Made by a program: the position numbers and the translations under genes
Shown here: one piece after another, positions 17,181 through 27,206 of the stretch
Numbering within the stretch: position 1 is the stretch's first letter
How the letters are laid out: each line of letters starts with the position of its first letter
NCBI RefSeq assembly: GCF_025905425.1
Contig: NZ_CP109603.1
Location: 2,578,001 to 2,642,000 of the forward strand
Length of the DNA stretch: 64,000 nt
Source: Pseudomonas putida
GTDB lineage: Bacteria > Pseudomonadota > Gammaproteobacteria > Pseudomonadales > Pseudomonadaceae
Direction of reading: 5' to 3'
The notes under the pieces: generated by a model
The model's database searches: none
What the model was told of the DNA's origin: nothing
What the model saw: the letters and a program-made list of their open reading frames with translations, nothing else

Positions 17181-17951
17181 TCAACCCACCAACCCGCGCA
17201 CGCAGAAATACAGTATCGAAGGCCCCATCAAGCACCCCAAGCCGGTATGGAACGTCGCCGTCAACGCGCCATACGGCACCAGCCGTCGGTCCGTTGCCGC
17301 CAACCCTGCGGTCACCCCCGATACCGTTCCTGCCAGGCCACCGAACACCATGGCCGAACGCGGATTGTCCAAGGCCAGCAGGCGCGCCGACACAGGTGTG
17401 AACACCATGACCAGGATCGCCTTGATCAACCCGGTGGCAATCGACAATGCCATCACCTCGGAGCTCGCGCCCAAAGCCGCTCCAGTCACCGGCCCGACGA
17501 TGTAGGTCACCGCGCCCGCGCCAATGGTGGTCATGCTCACGGCATCGCGATAGCCGAACGCATAGGCCACCGCCACGCCGACAATAAACGGCAGCACCGT
17601 GCCCAGCAGCAACGCCACGGCGCCAATCATGCCGGCCTTGCGCGCCTCGGTGGCTTGCACCTCGAATGCGGTGGCGACGATGGCGAAATCACGCAGCATC
17701 GCCCCACCCATCAGGCCGATGCCAGAAAACAGCGCCATGTCTGCCAGGCCTTTTTGCCCACCAGTGACGGTGCCACCGACCCAGGCCAGCACCAGGCCGA
17801 TGACAATGGCGATCGCCGAGCCGTGCACCCGGCCAAAGGTCAGGTATTTCGACAACAGTACCGACAACCACATGATCGCCCCCACCACCGCGAACGCCGT
17901 GATCAGGCCGTTGTGTTCCAGGGCATTTTCAATGATCGGCCACATGTTCAA
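17181..17951 (-). CDS. madM: Malonate transporter, MadM subunit
   Basis: A 256-residue polytopic membrane protein with about 7-8 hydrophobic helices, matching the MadM subunit of the two-component malonate/Na+ symporter. Recognisable stretches include ALFSGIGLMGGAMLRDFAI and VTYIVGPVTGAALGA. It takes up malonate for the decarboxylase encoded upstream on the same strand. Its start overlaps the madL stop (ATGA), as is usual for this pair. It is the last gene of the mdc-mad cluster; mnxG regulatory DNA begins within about 30 nt of its stop. Confidence 0.92.
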   Translation of the reverse strand: MNMWPIIENALEHNGLITAFAVVGAIMWLSVLLSKYLTFGRVHGSAIAIVIGLVLAWVGGTVTGGQKGLADMALFSGIGLMGGAMLRDFAIVATAFEVQATEARKAGMIGAVALLLGTVLPFIVGVAVAYAFGYRDAVSMTTIGAGAVTYIVGPVTGAALGASSEVMALSIATGLIKAILVMVFTPVSARLLALDNPRSAMVFGGLAGTVSGVTAGLAATDRRLVPYGALTATFHTGLGCLMGPSILYFCVRGLVG

Positions 17952-18370
17952 CGACCTCCAGCAGGGGCAACCTGCTCGTGAGTTTCGGGGGCAGGTTCAA
18001 GTGCGGGCAACGGTTCACCGCGGTGGCTGCGGCTGATCAGCGCGATGGTCGCACCGCACACCAGTACCGCGCCCACCGCCGCCAACACGGCTACGGGCCC
18101 ACCGTGCAATGCGGTGACTACGTTCTGCTGGGCGGCCATGGCCACCACCACTGGAATGTACATGGCGCCCCAGAAGCCGACACCGAACTCGCACTCCTTG
18201 CTCATGCCGCCATGGCGGTGCATGTACAGCCGCGCACAGATCAGCAGGATCATGGCGATGCCGACCCCGCCCACATTGGATTTGACGCCCAACAGCACGC
18301 CCAGGAAGTCGCCGACGATAACGCCGGCAAGCGTGCACACCGCCAGCAGAGCCACACCGTAAATAATCAT
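17948..18370 (-). CDS. madL: Malonate transporter, MadL subunit
   Basis: A 140-residue membrane protein with four hydrophobic helices, opening MIIYGVALLAVCTLAGVIVGD, the standard MadL N-terminus. The C-terminal 30 residues are hydrophilic and rich in Pro/Glu. A clear ribosome-binding site (CTGAGGAC) precedes the ATG. It follows mdcH by 62 nt and overlaps madM, consistent with one operon for malonate uptake and decarboxylation. Confidence 0.92.
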   Translation of the reverse strand: MIIYGVALLAVCTLAGVIVGDFLGVLLGVKSNVGGVGIAMILLICARLYMHRHGGMSKECEFGVGFWGAMYIPVVVAMAAQQNVVTALHGGPVAVLAAVGAVLVCGATIALISRSHRGEPLPALEPAPETHEQVAPAGGR

Positions 18371-18432
18371 TGTTGTTGTCCTCAGGTGTTGTCGAAGTTG
18401 CTTGTTGTTGTCCTTCGCGTTGCACAGCGTCT

Positions 18433-19353
18433 TCAGCGGTTGCAGGCCACCTCCTGACGCAACAGTGCGTCGATACTGTCCAGCCGGGTGGACTCGATGG
18501 CCAGCACCCTGCCGTCGGCGAATACCGGGCGCGCCAGGCCGCTCAGCACGCTGCCCGGCGGCACTTCCAGGTGCAGGCGTACCCCGCGTTCATAGGCGGT
18601 GCGCAACGTCGCGCGCCAGTCCACCACCCGTGCCATGTTGCCGGCCAGATCATCGCGCAAGCGCTGCGGGTCGAAAATCGGCCGAGCACTGCTGCCACTC
18701 AGGTAGGTAATCGATGGCCGTCGCACCTCGACCGCCGCAAAGGCCTCGGCAAGTTCCGCAGCCGGGCCTGCGAGCAGCGGGCAATGGGACGGCACGCTGA
18801 CCGCCAGGCGCCGTGCAACCCCTTGGCCCAGGCTGCGTGCACGGCGTACCACCGCTGCCATGGCCGCCTCGCTACCGGCAATGACGATCTGGTTTTCACT
18901 GTTGAGATTGGCGACGTACACCTCGCCGCCAGCATCACGCAGCAAGCGCTCGACACTGGCCAGGTCCAGGCCGCTCAGGGCGGTCATGCCGTACCCCTGC
19001 GGATAGGCGCCCTGCATCAACTCGCCCCTCAGCGCGACCAGGCGCACCGCATCGGCGAACGCCAAGGCCCCGGCCGTGACCGCAGCGGGATAGGCGCCAA
19101 TAGACAGGCCTGCCACGTAGTCCGGGGCGGGGCTGTGCTGCATCAACCAGCGGGCCCAGGCCACCCCGGTCAGCAGCAGGCAAAGCTGCACCGCACGGGT
19201 GCCTTGCAACGCCTGCTGGCTGTCCAGGCCCAGAGCGTTCTGCCCCAAGGTGTCACTGGCTTCTTCCAGCCATTGGGCAGCCCCTTCAGGCAAGCGATGC
19301 AACATGCCCACCTGCTGGGCGCCCTGGCCGGGGAACGCGAACAGGCTGCTCAT
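18433..19353 (-). CDS. mdcH: Malonate decarboxylase subunit epsilon (malonyl-CoA:ACP transacylase)
   Basis: A 306-residue FabD-like acyltransferase beginning MSSLFAFPGQGAQQVGM, with the catalytic serine in a GLSIG motif (about residue 92) and a His further on (VSVPSHCPLL). It malonylates the acyl-carrier subunit so that the decarboxylase cycle can start. I place the start at the ATG at 19353, which overlaps the mdcG stop; upstream in-frame codons belong to mdcG in another frame. Confidence 0.92.
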   Translation of the reverse strand: MSSLFAFPGQGAQQVGMLHRLPEGAAQWLEEASDTLGQNALGLDSQQALQGTRAVQLCLLLTGVAWARWLMQHSPAPDYVAGLSIGAYPAAVTAGALAFADAVRLVALRGELMQGAYPQGYGMTALSGLDLASVERLLRDAGGEVYVANLNSENQIVIAGSEAAMAAVVRRARSLGQGVARRLAVSVPSHCPLLAGPAAELAEAFAAVEVRRPSITYLSGSSARPIFDPQRLRDDLAGNMARVVDWRATLRTAYERGVRLHLEVPPGSVLSGLARPVFADGRVLAIESTRLDSIDALLRQEVACNR

Positions 19354-19964
19354 GCCGTGCACTCCAGGGCAGCCCAGGGGTCGGCCACCAGGTGTGCGCC
19401 GAGGAGCGACTTGAGCAGTACGCGCCGGGCACTGCCTGCCCACTCGCGCAGGGCGACAGCGCCTGCCGGTGTTTCCAGTTGCACGTCGATACGGCACGGC
19501 GCGCAGTTCAGAACGTCCAGCAGTTCTCGGGCCTTGGCGCGTGCCAGGGGGTGCGGCGTGCGCACGACCAGGTCCAGGTCACTGGCCAGGTGCAGCACGC
19601 CAATGCCCGTGGCCAGTTGATACCCCACCCCGCCCGTAGGCCCCCAGGCCAGCCCGGTGGTTTCCAAAAGCGGGGCCACCGCGACCAAGGCCTGTAGCGC
19701 AGGCCACGGGCTCGCGGCTTGCCAACGCAAGGCCTCGGGGCTTTGCAGGCGCTGGATATCGGCCAGGCGCATCTGCGTGCCCAGCCGCTGGTCCCGGCGC
19801 AGACCGCGCACGCCCACCGCCACCCAGCCGTCAGCGCAGGCTGCGCGGCGCACCACCACAGGTTGACCGCTTGCCACCCCCAGCAACGCCCAGTGCGGGG
19901 CACCGCCAGGCAGTGCAGTCAGGGGCATGCCCCAGAGCAGGTCGTGGGCGCGTGGCAGGCTCAT
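19350..19964 (-). CDS. mdcG: Phosphoribosyl-dephospho-CoA transferase
   Basis: A 204-residue nucleotidyltransferase that attaches the 2'-(5''-phosphoribosyl)-3'-dephospho-CoA prosthetic group to the MdcC carrier protein. A DLDLVVR motif (about residue 125) supplies the expected metal-binding aspartates. The start at 19964 lies one base before the mdcE stop; longer readings would overlap mdcE. The stop overlaps mdcH (ATGA). Works with mdcB, which makes the prosthetic group. Confidence 0.9.
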   Translation of the reverse strand: MSLPRAHDLLWGMPLTALPGGAPHWALLGVASGQPVVVRRAACADGWVAVGVRGLRRDQRLGTQMRLADIQRLQSPEALRWQAASPWPALQALVAVAPLLETTGLAWGPTGGVGYQLATGIGVLHLASDLDLVVRTPHPLARAKARELLDVLNCAPCRIDVQLETPAGAVALREWAGSARRVLLKSLLGAHLVADPWAALECTA

Positions 19965-19965
19965 C

Positions 19966-20757
19966 TCAAGCCCCCTGCCACTGACGGCGCAGGTGTTCGC
20001 GCACCTCGCGGGAGGCACGCCGGTTTTCACCCGCCAGCCGCGATGCCAGGTCGGTCGAATTGCCGATGTCGCGCACCGCTTCGGCCAGGCAGGCACGCAC
20101 CTTGGCCAGGTCGGCCGCACTCGGTGTCTGCGCGTTGTCTACGCCGAGGCGTCGCCATAGCAAACCCAGCGAGGCGTAGCTGTCGAGGTCGTAAGCCATC
20201 GGCGGCACTTCGGCGGCCAGGGCCTCCAGCGCTTCGACGCTGCGCAGGGTAATGCGCGCAGCGGCGGCCTTGCCCATGGCATGCACCATCACCCCGGCGT
20301 CGTCCAATGCGATCAGGCGCTGGGCTTGATAACCGTGCGCGAGGAACGCGCCGGACATCGCCTTGCCGACCAGCAGACCAATCACCGGGTGCCCGGCCAG
20401 GCGCGCCTCGGCATACGCCTGCACCGCGCCAGCAAGGGCCTGGTGAATCCCCAGCGCTTCTTCGCGGCGGCCATAGGCCTGGCTCGGCACATCGATGACG
20501 GCGACGATGGCTCGCTTTTCGCCCTGGCGGTCCGCCTCGACTGCCTCGCTCACCGCCTTGGCCAGCCCCCAGCCCTCCAGCAGCCCAACTTCGCCCGCGC
20601 GCGCCCGGGGGAACGGGTTGTGCGCATCCGGCACCACGGCGATGAAGCGTGCCAGCCGGTTGCCCAGTTCGCCATCGATCACCTGCAGCGAGGCGGGGTA
20701 GCCCGGCAACGCTTGCCCGCCGGCCAGGCCCGGCAACCAGTTCATGGCACGGTTCAT
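19966..20757 (-). CDS. mdcE: Malonate decarboxylase subunit gamma
   Basis: A 263-residue carboxyltransferase-fold subunit (crotonase-like), with characteristic stretches IAVIDVPSQAYGRREE-like and GLLVGKAMSGAFLAHG. With the beta subunit it decarboxylates malonyl-S-ACP to acetyl-S-ACP and CO2 without biotin. It overlaps mdcD by 4 nt and is followed immediately by mdcG. Confidence 0.92.
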   Translation of the reverse strand: MNRAMNWLPGLAGGQALPGYPASLQVIDGELGNRLARFIAVVPDAHNPFPRARAGEVGLLEGWGLAKAVSEAVEADRQGEKRAIVAVIDVPSQAYGRREEALGIHQALAGAVQAYAEARLAGHPVIGLLVGKAMSGAFLAHGYQAQRLIALDDAGVMVHAMGKAAAARITLRSVEALEALAAEVPPMAYDLDSYASLGLLWRRLGVDNAQTPSAADLAKVRACLAEAVRDIGNSTDLASRLAGENRRASREVREHLRRQWQGA

Positions 20758-21602
20758 TTGGCTTCTCCTTGATAGAGGGTGCGCACGGCGGCGGCATCCA
20801 GTTGCGGGCAGTCATCGCCCAGGCGCGATAGCCGTTCGAGGAACCAGGCGTGGCGCCGGGCTCGGTCTGCGCCGGGGGTGTCGAGCAGTTGCACAAGCTG
20901 CTGGCGTATCGCATCCACCTCATCGGCCACGTAGCCGTCCACCAGCCCACTGGCATGGCGCTGCTCGCCGCCGGTCAGGCTCCAGATGAAGGGCCGGTCC
21001 TTGGCGTCGTATTCGGCGATGCCGGCTTCTTGCTCGATCACCTGCGGGCCGTTGAGGCCCAGCCGCGCCTCGCGGGTGGCCAGCAAGTGGCTGCACAGCC
21101 CGGCCGCGATGGACATGCCACCGAAGCAGCCGACTGAGCCGGCGATCAGGCCAATCACCGGCTGGTAGCTACGCAACTCGACGATCGCGGCCTGGATCTC
21201 GGCAATCGCTGCCAGGCCCAGGTTGGCTTCCTGCAGGCGTACGCCCCCGGTTTCCAGCAGCAACACGGCGCAGGTGGGGATGCCGTTACGGTTGTCTTCA
21301 ATGGCCAGCTCCAGCGCCCCGGCGATCTTGGCCCCACCCACCTCGCCCAGGCTGCCGCCCTGGAACCCACCTTCGATGGCGGCGACTACCGTAGTGCGGC
21401 CATTGAGACGGCCTTTGGCGATGACCACGCCATCATCGGCCTGGGGCACGATGCCCTGGCGCGGGAGCCAAGGTGACATGAGCCGGTCGAACGGGCCCAG
21501 CAGTTCGCGGAAGCTGCCTGGGTCGAGCACGGCGCGTGCTCGCTGGCGCGCGCCCAGTTCGACAAAGCTGCGGCTTTGCAGCAAGCGTTCGATGTCAGTC
21601 AT
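20754..21602 (-). CDS. mdcD: Malonate decarboxylase subunit beta
   Basis: A 282-residue carboxyltransferase-fold protein paired with MdcE; MTDIERLLQSRSFVELGARQ is the family N-terminus and LLLETGGVRLQEAN plus GSVGCFGGMSIAAG mark the acyl-CoA-type oxyanion loops. The start at 21602 overlaps the mdcC stop (ATGA). Earlier in-frame starts would read through mdcC and are unlikely. Confidence 0.92.
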   Translation of the reverse strand: MTDIERLLQSRSFVELGARQRARAVLDPGSFRELLGPFDRLMSPWLPRQGIVPQADDGVVIAKGRLNGRTTVVAAIEGGFQGGSLGEVGGAKIAGALELAIEDNRNGIPTCAVLLLETGGVRLQEANLGLAAIAEIQAAIVELRSYQPVIGLIAGSVGCFGGMSIAAGLCSHLLATREARLGLNGPQVIEQEAGIAEYDAKDRPFIWSLTGGEQRHASGLVDGYVADEVDAIRQQLVQLLDTPGADRARRHAWFLERLSRLGDDCPQLDAAAVRTLYQGEAK

Positions 21603-21895
21603 GGGGCGATCTCCTCGAAGCCTTGCTCCAGCCGCAAGCGCACGACGCCGGGGGTGGCGCCAAAATCGTGGATGTCGATGTTCACAGCCGGCCATTGGCG
21701 GCCTTCGAACAAGCGCTGGAACAGCTGTGCCCAGCGAGCGCCACTGCCGTTGACCGAGGTCACGACCTGAATCTGCAGGCTACCGGCGATGCCAGGCTCG
21801 ATCAGCACTTCAAGGTCGCCGGAGCTGACGCAGCCGACCACGGTGCGGCCACGGCCCGGCGCGGCGGCAGGGAATTGAAAGGTCAGGGTTTCCAT
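21599..21895 (-). CDS. mdcC: Malonate decarboxylase acyl-carrier protein (delta subunit)
   Basis: A 98-residue carrier subunit beginning METLTFQFPA. The prosthetic group is normally attached to a serine near residue 25 and the VGCVSSGDLEVLIEP segment here supplies it. It carries acetyl and malonyl groups between MdcA, MdcH and the MdcD/E decarboxylase. Starts one nucleotide after the mdcB stop and overlaps mdcD. Confidence 0.92.
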   Translation of the reverse strand: METLTFQFPAAAPGRGRTVVGCVSSGDLEVLIEPGIAGSLQIQVVTSVNGSGARWAQLFQRLFEGRQWPAVNIDIHDFGATPGVVRLRLEQGFEEIAP

Positions 21896-21896
21896 G

Positions 21897-22880
21897 TCAC
21901 AGGCTCCCGGCATTGTCGAGGAACAGGCAGGCCGCCAACAGGTCGGCGGCGCCACCCGGAGAGGCATTGAGTTGCAGCAATTGCTGGTCCAACAGGCGCA
22001 GTTGCCGGCGCCCGTCCAGCGTGGCGCTGCCGCCGGCATCCAGTACGCCACGGGCGCCCTGCTGGACGCTGGCCAGTCCTTGAGGCCCTGCGCGCCAAAG
22101 GACGCAGGTATCAGCCAGCGCCGCCATGATCGCCAGCAAGGCGTCGAGCCGCGCGTGGGTTTCGCTGGCACCGAGGGCACGACTGCGCTGCAGCTGTGGC
22201 AGGCCGTGCGCGATGACGGCGGGGAAGCCCAGCTGCGCCTGCTCACGGGCACCGCCGCTGCCATAACGGCGCTTGATCTGGGCACCATGGCTGTCGCCAG
22301 GGGTGGCACCCGGGTCGTCGATCAGCGCGATGCGCCCGGCGCGGGCAGCCAGGGCGCAGGGGTGTACCTGGCCATCCAGGGCGCGGGCTGCCACCAGCAG
22401 GCCCAAGGCCCAGATTGCGCCTCGGTGGGTGTTTACCCCTCCCGTGGTCGCCAGCATCGCGGCCTCGCCTTCGCGGCCAATGCGCCCTAGTGCGGTGCGC
22501 AAGGGCTGGCCGACTTCGCCGATGGCCTCGGCCGTTTCGGCCATTTGCCGCAGGCACGGCCACAGGGCCAGCGCCGATGCATGCATCAATGCCAGCGTCA
22601 TGTCCGTGTGGGCGCCGTTGCTGCGACGGTCTACCAGGCCCGGTTTGGGCGACAAGTCGGCTTCGTCGATGAGGGCTTCTACTGCCAAATCCGCCAGGTG
22701 GTCGGCCAGAGGGATCTCGGTTGTCTGTGCAGCCCTCTTCGCGGGCAAGCCCGCTCCCACAGAGGCCCCACTGACTTCAAGGCCTGTGATGGCTCCACAG
22801 GCTTCAAGGCCTGCAATGTACCTGTGGGAGCGAGCTTGCTCGCGAAGAAGCCCATGAGATTGCAAGTCGAGTGCTTTCAT
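21897..22880 (-). CDS. mdcB: Triphosphoribosyl-dephospho-CoA synthase with REP-derived N-terminal segment
   Basis: A 327-residue enzyme that makes the prosthetic-group precursor of MdcC. The conserved part (from about residue 50, [20 protein letters not shown], then NGAHTDM) matches the CitG/MdcB family. About 40 residues near the N-terminus, including REQARSHRY and SVGAGLPAK, are the translation of two divergent REP elements (22736-22850). The frame stays open, and the only good start is the ATG at 22880, which shares one base with the mdcA stop codon, so the inserted DNA is part of the gene. Confidence 0.88.
   Translation of the reverse strand: MKALDLQSHGLLREQARSHRYIAGLEACGAITGLEVSGASVGAGLPAKRAAQTTEIPLADHLADLAVEALIDEADLSPKPGLVDRRSNGAHTDMTLALMHASALALWPCLRQMAETAEAIGEVGQPLRTALGRIGREGEAAMLATTGGVNTHRGAIWALGLLVAARALDGQVHPCALAARAGRIALIDDPGATPGDSHGAQIKRRYGSGGAREQAQLGFPAVIAHGLPQLQRSRALGASETHARLDALLAIMAALADTCVLWRAGPQGLASVQQGARGVLDAGGSATLDGRRQLRLLDQQLLQLNASPGGAADLLAACLFLDNAGSL
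22736..22850. repeat. REP pair inside mdcB
   Basis: CGGGCAAGCCCGCTCCCACA (22742-22760 region) and CTGTGGGAGCGAGCTTGCTC (22821-22840) are inverted copies within the first 50 codons of mdcB. Between them is a short internal duplication (CTTCAAGGCCTG seen twice). Confidence 0.88.
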
Positions 22881-24541
22881 TACCAGCTCCTGAACCGTGC
22901 GGGCGGGTTGTACAGGCCGCCGGACCATTCGACCAGGTCGGCGATACTGCGCGCGGCCAGCAGTTCACGGCTAGCATCGGTGCGGCGGATACCCAGGTCT
23001 TCGGGCAATGCCACCAGGCCCTGCTGGCGCAGGCGCTGGGTGTCTTTGGGGTCATGCCGCAGGCCAATCGCGGTGACACCGGCCACGGCCGCGATCATCT
23101 GCTGACGCTCTTCGAGGGACCTGGCCTTGTACAGGTAGGCGATGCCCTCCTCGGTGAGCAAGTGGGTGACGTCGTCGCCGTAAATCATCACCGGTGCCAG
23201 CGGCATGCCCGCTTTTTTGGCCACTTCGACCGCATCGAGGGTTTCGACGAAGGTGGGCTTGCCGCCTTCCTGATAGGTTTCGACCATCTGCACCACCAGC
23301 TTGCGGCCGCGCTCGAGCATCGTTTCGGGCACGGTCATGTCGAGCCACGCCGGTGTTGCATGGCGGCGGCCACGGGGGTCGTGCCCCATGTTCGGCGCAC
23401 CGCCGAAGCCCGCCAGGCGGCCGCGGGTCACGGTCGAGGAATGACCATCGCCATCCACCTGCAAGGTGGCACCGATGAACAGGTCGACGGCGTACTGCCC
23501 GGCCAGCTGGCACATCATGCGGTTGGAACGCAACGAGCCATCACGGCCGGTGAAGAACACGTCCGGGCGCTGGGCAATGTAGTCCTCCATGCCCAGTTCG
23601 GTGCCAAAGCAATGCACGCTTTCGACCCAGCCCGTCTCGATGGCGGGAATCAGGGTGGGGTGAGGGTTAAGTGTCCAGTTACGGCAGATCTTGCCTTTCA
23701 GGCCCAGGGACTGGCCATAGGTCGGCAAAATCAGCTCGATGGCCGCCGTATTGAACCCGATGCCGTGGTTCAGCGACTGCACCTGATGTTTTTCATAGAT
23801 ACCGCGGATTGCCATCATCGCCATCAGCACATGCACCGGCTTGATGTGGCGCGGGTCGCGGGTGAACAACGGCTCGATGTAGAACGGCTGATCGGCGACC
23901 ACCACGAAATCGACCCAGGACGCGGGGATATCGACGCGCGGCAGGTCATCGACCCGATCCACCAACTGGTTGACCTGGGCGATGACGATGCCATCGCTGA
24001 ACGCGGCGGGTTCCACCAGGGCCGGGGTGTCTTCGGTGCTGGGGCCGGTAAAGAGGTTGCCATCCCGGTCGGCCATGAAGCCTGCGACCAGCGTCACGTT
24101 GGGGATGAGGTCGACCAGCAGCCGCGAGTACAGCTCGATGTAGGTGTGGATGGCGCCGACTTCGAGCAGGCCGTCTTCCAGCAACTGCCCGATACGCAGG
24201 CTCTGTGGCCCGGCGAAAGAGAAATCGAGCCTGCGCGCGATGCCGCGTTCGAACAGGTCCAGATGCTCGGCACGGCTGACGCTGGGCATGATCATGTGCA
24301 GGTCGTGCAGCCGCGTGGGGTCGACCTTGGCGAGTGAGCGCGAGAGAAAATCGGCCTGCTTCTGGTTGTTGCCTTCAAGCACCACCCGGTCTCCGGGGGC
24401 GAGCAACAGCTCCAGGGCCTCGACGATACGCGCGGTGGGCAGCACCACGCCGTCGGCGAGGTGCCGGACCCGGTCAAGGCGGCGCTGTTTCTCGGCGCGC
24501 CGGCGCGACCATTGCGGCGGTGGATTCTTCGTTGTTGTCAT
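22880..24541 (-). CDS. mdcA: Malonate decarboxylase subunit alpha (acetyl-ACP:malonate ACP transferase)
   Basis: A 553-residue CoA-transferase-like subunit that exchanges acetyl for malonate on Mdc[21 protein letters not shown] is the usual N-terminus and [18 protein letters not shown] and [12 protein letters not shown] are typical. Start ATG 24541 has GGAG seven bases upstream; an earlier in-frame start (24574) lacks support. First gene of the mdc operon; its promoter should lie in the divergent gap 24542-24854. Confidence 0.95.
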   Translation of the reverse strand: MTTTKNPPPQWSRRRAEKQRRLDRVRHLADGVVLPTARIVEALELLLAPGDRVVLEGNNQKQADFLSRSLAKVDPTRLHDLHMIMPSVSRAEHLDLFERGIARRLDFSFAGPQSLRIGQLLEDGLLEVGAIHTYIELYSRLLVDLIPNVTLVAGFMADRDGNLFTGPSTEDTPALVEPAAFSDGIVIAQVNQLVDRVDDLPRVDIPASWVDFVVVADQPFYIEPLFTRDPRHIKPVHVLMAMMAIRGIYEKHQVQSLNHGIGFNTAAIELILPTYGQSLGLKGKICRNWTLNPHPTLIPAIETGWVESVHCFGTELGMEDYIAQRPDVFFTGRDGSLRSNRMMCQLAGQYAVDLFIGATLQVDGDGHSSTVTRGRLAGFGGAPNMGHDPRGRRHATPAWLDMTVPETMLERGRKLVVQMVETYQEGGKPTFVETLDAVEVAKKAGMPLAPVMIYGDDVTHLLTEEGIAYLYKARSLEERQQMIAAVAGVTAIGLRHDPKDTQRLRQQGLVALPEDLGIRRTDASRELLAARSIADLVEWSGGLYNPPARFRSW

Positions 24542-24854
24542 GGTGACTCCACGGGTTCGCTGTCGTGGGGCCACCTTAGGGCGAGGCGGGTTTGCGCATC
24601 AATCAAGCTGGGTGCGTGATCGTTACGCTCAGGTTAATGAATTGCGGGAGTGGGCTTGGCGCTGTAGGGCGTGATATTAGTGGCGCTCGATCTCATAGGC
24701 GCTGCAAGGCTCAGCCTATGCACAAGGCAAAAATGCAGAACACCCCTGCAGATTTACCGATTGTGCACGACAAATTCGCATGCCAGGATCCAGCGATCCT
24801 CCAGCGAACTCCAGACTTCACTTGGAAAATCAATAACAAAGCAGGGAGAACGCG
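24542..24854. promoter_or_regulatory. Divergent promoter region between mdcA and the HIBCH-like gene
   Basis: A 313-nt gene-free stretch. The half nearest the plus-strand gene is AT-richer (24720-24850) and ends in a good ribosome-binding site (GCAGGGAGAACGCG). A 7-bp inverted repeat, CATAGGC at 24694-24700 and GCCTATG at 24714-24720, could be an operator. I see no unambiguous -35/-10 pair. Confidence 0.45.
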
Positions 24855-25925
24855 ATGACCGCGCACGCTCACACTTCGGCAACGGATCATGTCTTGGCCG
24901 AGGTCCGTAACCAGATCGGCCACCTCACCCTCAACCGCCCCGCCGGCCTCAATGCCCTCACCCTGGACATGGTGCGCAGCCTGCGCCAGCATTTCGACCA
25001 GTGGGCCGAAGACCCTCACGTGCACGCGGTGGTATTACGTGGCGAAGGGCCTAAAGGGTTCTGCGCCGGTGGCGATATCCGCTCGCTGCATGACAGCTAT
25101 AAAAACGGTGACCACCTGCACGAAGACTTCTTCGTCGAGGAATACGCGCTCGACCTGTGCATCCATCACTACCGTAAACCGGTACTGGTGCTGATGGACG
25201 GTTTCACCCTCGGCGGTGGCATGGGCCTGGCCCAGGGCTGTGACCTGCGTGTGGTCACCGAGCGCAGCCGGCTGGGTATGCCGGAGGTCGGTATCGGCTA
25301 TTTCCCAGACGTGGGCGGCAGCTATTTCCTCCCACGCATCCCAGGTGAACTGGGCATCTACCTCGGCGTTACCGGCCACCAGGTGCAGGCTGCCGATGCC
25401 CTCTACTGCGGGCTGGCCGACTGGTACGTGAGCAGCGACACATTGCCCGCCCTTGACCAGGGCCTGGATCAACTAGCCTTCGGCGACAACCCGCTCAAGG
25501 ACCTGCAAAGCCTGCTGGCCACGTTGGGCACCCAGGTGCTGGACGACGCGCCACTGCAGAAGCTGCGCCCGGTCATTGACCATTTCTTCGCCCTCCCCGA
25601 CCTGCCGGCGATCATCGAGCAACTGCGCGCCGTAAGCCTCGGCGACAGCCACCAATGGGCCCTGGCCACCGCCGACCAGCTGGAAAGCCGCTCGCCACTG
25701 GCCATGGCGGTTACCCTGGAGATGCTGCGCCGCGGCCGCCACCTGGCGCTTGAGGCGTGCTTTGCCATGGAACTGCACCTGGACCGCCAGTGGTTCCAGC
25801 ACGGCGACATCATCGAGGGTGTACGCGCCCTGATCATCGACAAGGACAAACAGCCTCGCTGGAACCCGCCGACCCTGGCCGGGCTCGAGCGTCAGCGGGT
25901 CGACCAATTCTTCGAAGGCCTGTGA
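24855..25925 (+). CDS. 3-hydroxyisobutyryl-CoA hydrolase-like enoyl-CoA hydratase family protein
   Basis: A 356-residue crotonase-fold enzyme. The length and motifs ([10 protein letters not shown] at about 75, [15 protein letters not shown] at about 120, [20 protein letters not shown] at about 145) match the HIBCH branch, which hydrolyses 3-hydroxyisobutyryl-CoA in valine breakdown, better than simple hydratases. An acyl-CoA dehydrogenase follows 16 nt later, fitting branched-chain acyl-CoA catabolism. Hydrolase versus hydratase activity cannot be proven from sequence alone. Confidence 0.85.
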   Translation: MTAHAHTSATDHVLAEVRNQIGHLTLNRPAGLNALTLDMVRSLRQHFDQWAEDPHVHAVVLRGEGPKGFCAGGDIRSLHDSYKNGDHLHEDFFVEEYALDLCIHHYRKPVLVLMDGFTLGGGMGLAQGCDLRVVTERSRLGMPEVGIGYFPDVGGSYFLPRIPGELGIYLGVTGHQVQAADALYCGLADWYVSSDTLPALDQGLDQLAFGDNPLKDLQSLLATLGTQVLDDAPLQKLRPVIDHFFALPDLPAIIEQLRAVSLGDSHQWALATADQLESRSPLAMAVTLEMLRRGRHLALEACFAMELHLDRQWFQHGDIIEGVRALIIDKDKQPRWNPPTLAGLERQRVDQFFEGL

Positions 25926-25941
25926 GCCCGGGAGTACACAG

Positions 25942-27093
25942 ATGCAAGACCTCGAACTGAGCGAAGAGCAGATCATGATCCGCGACATGGCCCGGGATTT
26001 TTCCCGTGGCGAAATCGCGCCCCATGCCCAGGCCTGGGAAAAGGCCGGCTGGATCGATGATGGCGTGGTGCGCAAGATGGGCGAGCTGGGCCTGCTCGGC
26101 ATGGTGGTGCCGGAAGACTTTGGCGGCAGCTACACCGATTACGTCGCCTATGCGCTGGCGGTGGAAGAAATCGCTGCTGGCTGCGGCGCCACCGGGGCGA
26201 TGATGAGCATCCACAACTCGGTCGGCTGCGGCCCGTTGCTGGCCTATGGCACTGCCGAACAACAGCAGGCCTGGTTGCCGCGCCTGGCCACGGGCGAGGT
26301 GATTGGCTGCTTCTGCCTGACCGAGCCGCAAGCCGGCTCCGAGGCGCACAACCTGCGCACCCGTGCCGAGCTGGTGGATGGCGAATGGGTGATCAATGGC
26401 GCCAAGCAATTTGTCAGCAACGCCCGTCGGGCGGGCCTGGCGATCGTCTTTGCGGTGACCGACCCGGAATTGGGCAAGAAAGGCCTGTCGGCCTTCCTGG
26501 TGCCTACCGACAACCCAGGGTTCAAGGTTGATCGCAGTGAGCACAAGATGGGTATCAAGGCTTCCGACACCTGCGCGGTGACCCTCGACAACTGCCGCAT
26601 CCCTGCCGCCAACCTACTCGGTGAACGCGGCAAGGGGCTGGCCATCGCCCTGTCCAACCTCGAAGGCGGGCGTATCGGCATTGCCGCGCAAGCGTTGGGC
26701 ATCGCGCGCGCCGCCTTCGAAGCCGCGCTGGCCTACTCCCGCGACCGGGTGCAGTTCGGCAAGCCGATCAACGAACACCAGAGCATTGCCAACCTGCTGG
26801 CCGACATGCAGGTCCAGGTCAATGCCGCACGCCTGCTGATCCTGCATGCGGCGCGCTTGCGCAGTGCTGGCAAGCCGTGCCTGTCGGAGGCGTCCCAGGC
26901 CAAGCTGTTCGCTTCGGAAATGGCCGAGCGGGTGTGTTCCATGGCCATCCAGGTGCATGGTGGCTATGGCTACCTGGAGGATTACCCGGTGGAACGCCAC
27001 TACCGCGACGCACGGATCACGCAGATCTATGAGGGTTCGAGCGAGATCCAGCGGATGTTGATTGCGCGGGAGCTCAAGCACTATCCGCTGTAG
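25942..27093 (+). CDS. Acyl-CoA dehydrogenase (isobutyryl/short-branched-chain type)
   Basis: A 383-residue FAD flavoprotein with both family signatures: the FAD-binding [14 protein letters not shown] (about 125-138) and the C-terminal [20 protein letters not shown] (about 337-356). The catalytic Glu is in [10 protein letters not shown] (about 364). It would oxidise a short or branched acyl-CoA and pass electrons to ETF. Downstream of and probably cotranscribed with the HIBCH-like gene; followed by a REP element. Confidence 0.92.
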   Translation: MQDLELSEEQIMIRDMARDFSRGEIAPHAQAWEKAGWIDDGVVRKMGELGLLGMVVPEDFGGSYTDYVAYALAVEEIAAGCGATGAMMSIHNSVGCGPLLAYGTAEQQQAWLPRLATGEVIGCFCLTEPQAGSEAHNLRTRAELVDGEWVINGAKQFVSNARRAGLAIVFAVTDPELGKKGLSAFLVPTDNPGFKVDRSEHKMGIKASDTCAVTLDNCRIPAANLLGERGKGLAIALSNLEGGRIGIAAQALGIARAAFEAALAYSRDRVQFGKPINEHQSIANLLADMQVQVNAARLLILHAARLRSAGKPCLSEASQAKLFASEMAERVCSMAIQVHGGYGYLEDYPVERHYRDARITQIYEGSSEIQRMLIARELKHYPL

Positions 27094-27133
27094 TTGCTGG
27101 GTAACACGGCCCCGCGAAGGGCGCGCGCGGTGT

Positions 27134-27181
27134 ATGGCACCGGCTTCGCCGGTGTTCGCCGGGCAAGCCCGCTCCCACAGG
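27134..27181. repeat. REP element
   Basis: Pseudomonas-type REP with the core GGCAAGCCCGCTCCCACAG next to a short CACCGGCTTCGCCGGTG hairpin, between the convergent acyl-CoA dehydrogenase and LysR genes. It may serve as a shared transcription end. Confidence 0.85.
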
Positions 27182-27206
27182 TTTAAGCCGACTTTAGAAA
27201 CACACC

